A stretch of 35,446 bases of DNA from Leptolinea sp. UBA4782 (lineage in GTDB: Bacteria > Chloroflexota > Anaerolineae > Anaerolineales > Anaerolineaceae): assembly GCA_002403095.1 (NCBI GenBank), contig DHHC01000047.1, forward strand, positions 1 to 35,446, read 5' to 3'. The notes beneath the pieces were generated by a model. That model was not told where the DNA came from and made no database searches. It worked only from the letters and a program-made list of their open reading frames with translations. A program made the position numbers and the translations under genes. Of the stretch, positions 32,274 through 35,446 are shown piece by piece (the stretch's first letter is position 1; every line of letters begins with the position of its first letter).

Positions 32274-32861
32274 ATGAATCCAGGTACCATCATTTTTCTC
32301 AACGGAACCACCAGCGCTGGAAAAACCAGTACTATCCATATGCTGCAGAATATCCTGGAAGAACCTTTCCTTGAGGTTGGGATTGATAAATTCCTCTGGA
32401 TGCTTCCCCGGAGGTATTTTCACCAGCCGTTATGGGATGATGTGCTGGGAAAAGCCAACCAGACCGGCGAAATGGGGCATAAATTGGTCCATGCCATGCA
32501 TCAAACCATCCTGACGCTTTCCAACCAGGGCGTAAATGTACTGGCAGACCATGTCTTAATCGATCCATTTTGGCTGGAAGAGTGTGTCTGCCTGTTCCAT
32601 GACAAACCCGCTTACCTGATCGGGATAAAATGTCCCCTGGATGTACTGGAACAGCGCGAAGAAGCCAGGAAGAATGAGCGCACTCCAGGAGCAGCCGCGA
32701 AACAATTTGGTATTATCCATGCCCACGGAGTTTACGACTTCGAAGTGGATACCTCAAAGCAAAATATCGAAGACACAGCCATCCTGATTAAGGATTTTTT
32801 GGATACCGGGCAGCTGCCCAGGGCTTTGCAGCAGCTTTTCCTGGCGATGAATTGCGGGTAA
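32274..32861 (+). CDS. Chloramphenicol phosphotransferase-like P-loop kinase
   Basis: 195 aa. P-loop IIFLNGTTSAGKTS (residues 6-19), then FLEVGIDKFLWMLP with Asp38 at the position of the catalytic Asp of Streptomyces CPT. HVLIDPFWLEE and a nucleotide-lid region with REEARKNERTPGAA and YDFEVDTS complete the family pattern. Family members phosphorylate small hydroxyl substrates; most are not demonstrated resistance enzymes, so antibiotic resistance should not be assumed. Start ATG 32274 has a GAGG nearby. Stands alone between an intergenic inverted repeat and the lipoprotein gene. Confidence 0.85.
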   Translation: MNPGTIIFLNGTTSAGKTSTIHMLQNILEEPFLEVGIDKFLWMLPRRYFHQPLWDDVLGKANQTGEMGHKLVHAMHQTILTLSNQGVNVLADHVLIDPFWLEECVCLFHDKPAYLIGIKCPLDVLEQREEARKNERTPGAAAKQFGIIHAHGVYDFEVDTSKQNIEDTAILIKDFLDTGQLPRALQQLFLAMNCG

Positions 32862-32962
32862 TCTCCGGGCTTGAAAAATGCTACAATAATCCATATTAAG
32901 GCACATAGATACATTTCCTTGCCTTTCCCGTTCTTTTTCTCTAACAAACCTGGAGGTGGCTG

Positions 32963-34444
32963 ATGCGCAAGAAGTACAGTATTCTTTCGAGCATTCTCAT
33001 CCTTTTGGTTTTGATAGCCTGCAATCTTCCCGGGGGAGCTGCAGAAACGGAAGAACCAGAAAACCTGCCGCCCGCGCAGGAAGAAGAAACTGAGGTCCTG
33101 CCGGAAGAAACTAAAACACCAGTTATTCCTTCAGTAACCCCTGAGCCGACGGCAATACCAACTCCTGATTCGCTTAACCCAGCCGGACCATACCTGATGT
33201 TTAGCGGAAAAAGCGGAATTTGGATCGCCAACCCGGATGGTTCTTTCCTGACCCAGGTCACAAATATTGAACCGGGTTTACGCGACCTGCGCAATGCGGT
33301 TTCGCCCGATGGAAAAGAACTGGCACTGGTAGTGGAAACTGATGAAGGGATTGAATTGCGGTTGGTATCGATTCCAGATGGTGGCGCAAAGGTTGTTGCC
33401 AAATTGAGCAGCATGGGTATGGATGAAGCTTCAATGCACCCTGAAGAAAGCAAGTCTGCCGCAGCCCTTTCTATCCTGTATTATGAAGCGGTTGCCTGGT
33501 CGCCTGGCGACGGCAGGTACCTGGCGTTTGTGGGCGCAATAAATGGAAATTCATCTGACCTGTATGTGTATGACACCCAGACTGAAGAAATTACCCAACT
33601 TACTGACGGACCTTCGCAGGCGATCATACCGATCTGGTCACCTGATGGAAGGTACATTTATCATTTTGGGGTGAGCTGGGTGCCCCCGTTTGGTGGTGCT
33701 CTGGTCGGGTATACCAGGATGGATGGGGCTTATGCAGTGCGCCTATCTGATGGAGAGATCATTGACCAGCCGAAGCCCCAAAAAACCCATTATGCATTTG
33801 TTGCCTGGCAGGATGCCACCCATTACATTATGTATGATGCAGACGATGCCTGTAATTCTATAAACTTGCGTAGCGTGGATGTTGAAACAGCGAAAGCAAC
33901 ACCTTTGATGAAATACAGTTTTTATTATGGAGCATCGCTTTCTCCCGATAATGGAGCGCTGTTATTTTCAGGTGATTCAGCTTGTGCCACATCGCTTGGA
34001 GACGGCCTTTACCTGCTAAAAAATGGAGAAAGTGAGCCCCTCAAGCTTTCAGATAAAAAAGCTTACGAGGTAAGCTGGCTGCCCGAAAGTAAAGTCTTCT
34101 GGGCGTATCCAGAAGGCCTGTACAACCAGGATGGGTCAAAACGGTATGACCCGCCTGTCTTTGATGCCTCATTTCATCCTGCAGTTTCGATGGATGGTTT
34201 TGAAGCCTGGACTGTTATCGAGAACCGGGTTTCACGTGTGGAAGTCAAGGAACCTGGAAAAGACTGGGTCACCGTTGCTTCTGGTTTTCATGTGGATGCC
34301 CTGATGTGGAACCCTGAGGACGGGAAGAACCTGCTCATTGCCAGCGAGGACGGTACACTTTATGGGGTTTCTTATCCCGATTTTGAACTTACAACTCTGG
34401 GAGAAATGAATGGATATATCAGCCAGGCTATCTGGCTGGAGTAA
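32963..34444 (+). CDS. Lipoprotein with TolB/WD40-like beta-propeller
   Basis: 493 aa. Signal with lipobox VLIAC (Cys20), an acidic Pro/Glu linker (about 25-70) and repeated propeller blades with the SPDG/NPDG-type turn: WIANPDGSF, VSPDGKELAL, WSPGDGRYLAF, WSPDGRYIYHFG, LSPDNGALLFSG, WNPEDGKNLLIA. Such proteins bind other proteins or glycans at the cell surface; no catalytic residues are visible. A GGAGG lies a few nt before the ATG. Followed 12 nt later by the partial gene at the window end, likely cotranscribed. Confidence 0.85.
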   Translation: MRKKYSILSSILILLVLIACNLPGGAAETEEPENLPPAQEEETEVLPEETKTPVIPSVTPEPTAIPTPDSLNPAGPYLMFSGKSGIWIANPDGSFLTQVTNIEPGLRDLRNAVSPDGKELALVVETDEGIELRLVSIPDGGAKVVAKLSSMGMDEASMHPEESKSAAALSILYYEAVAWSPGDGRYLAFVGAINGNSSDLYVYDTQTEEITQLTDGPSQAIIPIWSPDGRYIYHFGVSWVPPFGGALVGYTRMDGAYAVRLSDGEIIDQPKPQKTHYAFVAWQDATHYIMYDADDACNSINLRSVDVETAKATPLMKYSFYYGASLSPDNGALLFSGDSACATSLGDGLYLLKNGESEPLKLSDKKAYEVSWLPESKVFWAYPEGLYNQDGSKRYDPPVFDASFHPAVSMDGFEAWTVIENRVSRVEVKEPGKDWVTVASGFHVDALMWNPEDGKNLLIASEDGTLYGVSYPDFELTTLGEMNGYISQAIWLE

Positions 34445-34456
34445 GGAAAGTGCTTG

Positions 34457-35446
34457 ATGAGGCTGGTCCCTTCTACTATAGAATGGCTGCTACAAGGTGA
34501 ACCCTGGGTGGTGTACAACACCCACCTTGACCTGTTGCATCAAACTCCTGAAAATGATGAAGTGAGGCATGCCAGGTCTGAGATGGTTACTCACCCACAG
34601 GTAAAACTGCTGTTAGAAGAAGTAAAAGAATTGCCTGCGGTAGTACTGAACAGCCACAAGAGCGCCGGCCATCCAATCCACAAGATGAGTTTCCTGGCAG
34701 AAATTGGTTTGAACCGGACTGATGAAGGGGTTGCCTGTATAACTGAAGAATTAATGCACTCCCAATCGGAAAAGGGTCCATTCCAGGTATTGATGAACGT
34801 GCCAGTCCACTTTGGGGGCACAGGAAAAAACAGTTTTGCCTGGGCATTGTGTGATGCACCTTTGCTTTTGTATTCTTTGGTTCGGTTCGGGTACGGCTCA
34901 GATGAAAGAATCAGTAAAGGTATTAAGTACCTGGCCGGACTGGTTCAAGAAAATGGCTGGCCATGTGCAGTCTCACCAGAACTGGGCAAATTTCGTGGAC
35001 CTGGAAGAAAAACCGATCCCTGCCCGTATGCTACATTGGTTATGCTCAAGCTGTTGATAGCCCTGCCTGAATGGAGAGACAGTGAACATACACACACCGG
35101 CGCCGAAAGCATTTTAACCATATGGGAAAAGAGGAGAGAAAACCATCCTTACATGTTCTACATGGGAACAGATTTCTGTAAACTGAAAGCCCCCTTTATT
35201 TGGTATGACATCCTGCATGTGTGTGATGTGCTTTCGAATTTCCCCTGGTTGAAAGCAGACCCCAGACTGAAGGAGATGATAGAAATCATTACCGCTAAAG
35301 CTGATCCAGAAGTCCGGTTTACACCCGAATCGGTATGGACTGCCTGGAAAGACTGGGAATTTGGCCAGAAAAAAACACCTTCCCGCTGGCTGACCTTCCT
35401 TATAACAAGGATGATGATGCGAAATCTCGATCCGGGAATAGATGTT
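34457..35446 (+). CDS. Hypothetical protein, possible alpha/alpha-toroid (prenyltransferase-like) repeat protein, 3' end outside window
   Basis: Open frame of 330 codons from ATG 34457 with no stop before the window ends; AAGGAAAG lies 7 nt before the ATG and 12 nt after the lipoprotein stop. The sequence starts MRLVPSTIEWLLQGEPWVVY, is rich in Trp, His and Leu, and contains spaced helical segments with QENGWP, YATLVMLKLL and WYDILHV. These resemble the repeats of squalene-cyclase/prenyltransferase-type toroids, but the DxDD or other catalytic motif is not seen. No signal peptide. Function unassigned. Confidence 0.75.
   Translation, partial: MRLVPSTIEWLLQGEPWVVYNTHLDLLHQTPENDEVRHARSEMVTHPQVKLLLEEVKELPAVVLNSHKSAGHPIHKMSFLAEIGLNRTDEGVACITEELMHSQSEKGPFQVLMNVPVHFGGTGKNSFAWALCDAPLLLYSLVRFGYGSDERISKGIKYLAGLVQENGWPCAVSPELGKFRGPGRKTDPCPYATLVMLKLLIALPEWRDSEHTHTGAESILTIWEKRRENHPYMFYMGTDFCKLKAPFIWYDILHVCDVLSNFPWLKADPRLKEMIEIITAKADPEVRFTPESVWTAWKDWEFGQKKTPSRWLTFLITRMMMRNLDPGIDV

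Noticed and set aside
32274..32861. Antibiotic resistance determinant
   Set aside because: The chloramphenicol-phosphotransferase-like fold is widespread in organisms without resistance; sequence alone does not support that role.
32941..33453. 170 aa minus-strand frame
   Set aside because: Antisense to the propeller lipoprotein; Ser/Gly-rich without any motif.

Overview
The window looks like a chromosomal segment of an anaerobic Chloroflexota bacterium, most likely class Anaerolineae. The pointers are secreted lipoproteins with Thr-Pro rich 'TPTPTP' linkers, an NBR1/Ig-like lipoprotein, a C39-like protein behind such a linker, a BMP-type nucleoside/sugar ABC system, and paired DegV genes. 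This assignment is inference from gene style; no rRNA, tRNA or CRISPR array was seen.

Layout. (1) 0-5.8 kb, minus strand: a GntR/UTRA regulator followed by two permeases, a BMP-family lipoprotein and a double ATPase, forming one nucleoside- or sugar-type ABC import operon with a strong promoter and a candidate operator. (2) 5.9-9.2 kb, plus strand: a three-gene 2-oxoacid (pyruvate or acetoin type) dehydrogenase operon, E1alpha-E1beta-E2, closed by a terminator and lacking E3. (3) 9.3-12.9 kb: an MFS transporter, then a cyclopropane-fatty-acid synthase with a frameshift near its start and a geranylgeranyl-reductase-like flavoprotein with an in-frame amber codon. (4) 12.94-20.66 kb: a 7.6 kb accessory island bounded by two 107 bp direct repeats (105/107 identical). 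It carries a winged-helix regulator with a consensus promoter, DegV, a phasin-like protein (frameshifted), a small membrane protein, a radical SAM/SPASM protein, a cis-prenyltransferase, a second DegV, a patatin phospholipase and a GT2 glycosyltransferase. (5) 20.6-23.9 kb, minus strand, visibly AT-rich: a membrane sulfatase-fold protein and a GT-C glycosyltransferase. (6) 24-35.4 kb, core-like: a TPR lytic transglycosylase, an adenosine-kinase-like PfkB plus S-adenosylhomocysteinase pair behind a hairpin/T-tract leader, a C39-like protein, an Ig-like lipoprotein, recA with a LexA-type box inside its promoter, a small Asp/Tyr-rich membrane protein, a chloramphenicol-phosphotransferase-like kinase, a beta-propeller lipoprotein and a gene that runs off the window.

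The most interesting part is the repeat-bounded island. Its genes combine two fatty-acid-binding DegV proteins (FakB fold), a phospholipase, a phasin-like lipid-surface protein, a polyprenyl diphosphate synthase and an uncharacterised radical SAM enzyme under one regulator. A 17/20-conserved motif is shared between the regulator's own promoter and the gap before the first DegV gene. I read it as a candidate lipid salvage or membrane-lipid modification system that arrived next to two membrane-lipid genes (cfa and the reductase). That function is inference. Three open reading frames between 10.86 and 15.15 kb are each broken by a single lesion, so either local gene decay or base-level sequence error has to be excluded there.
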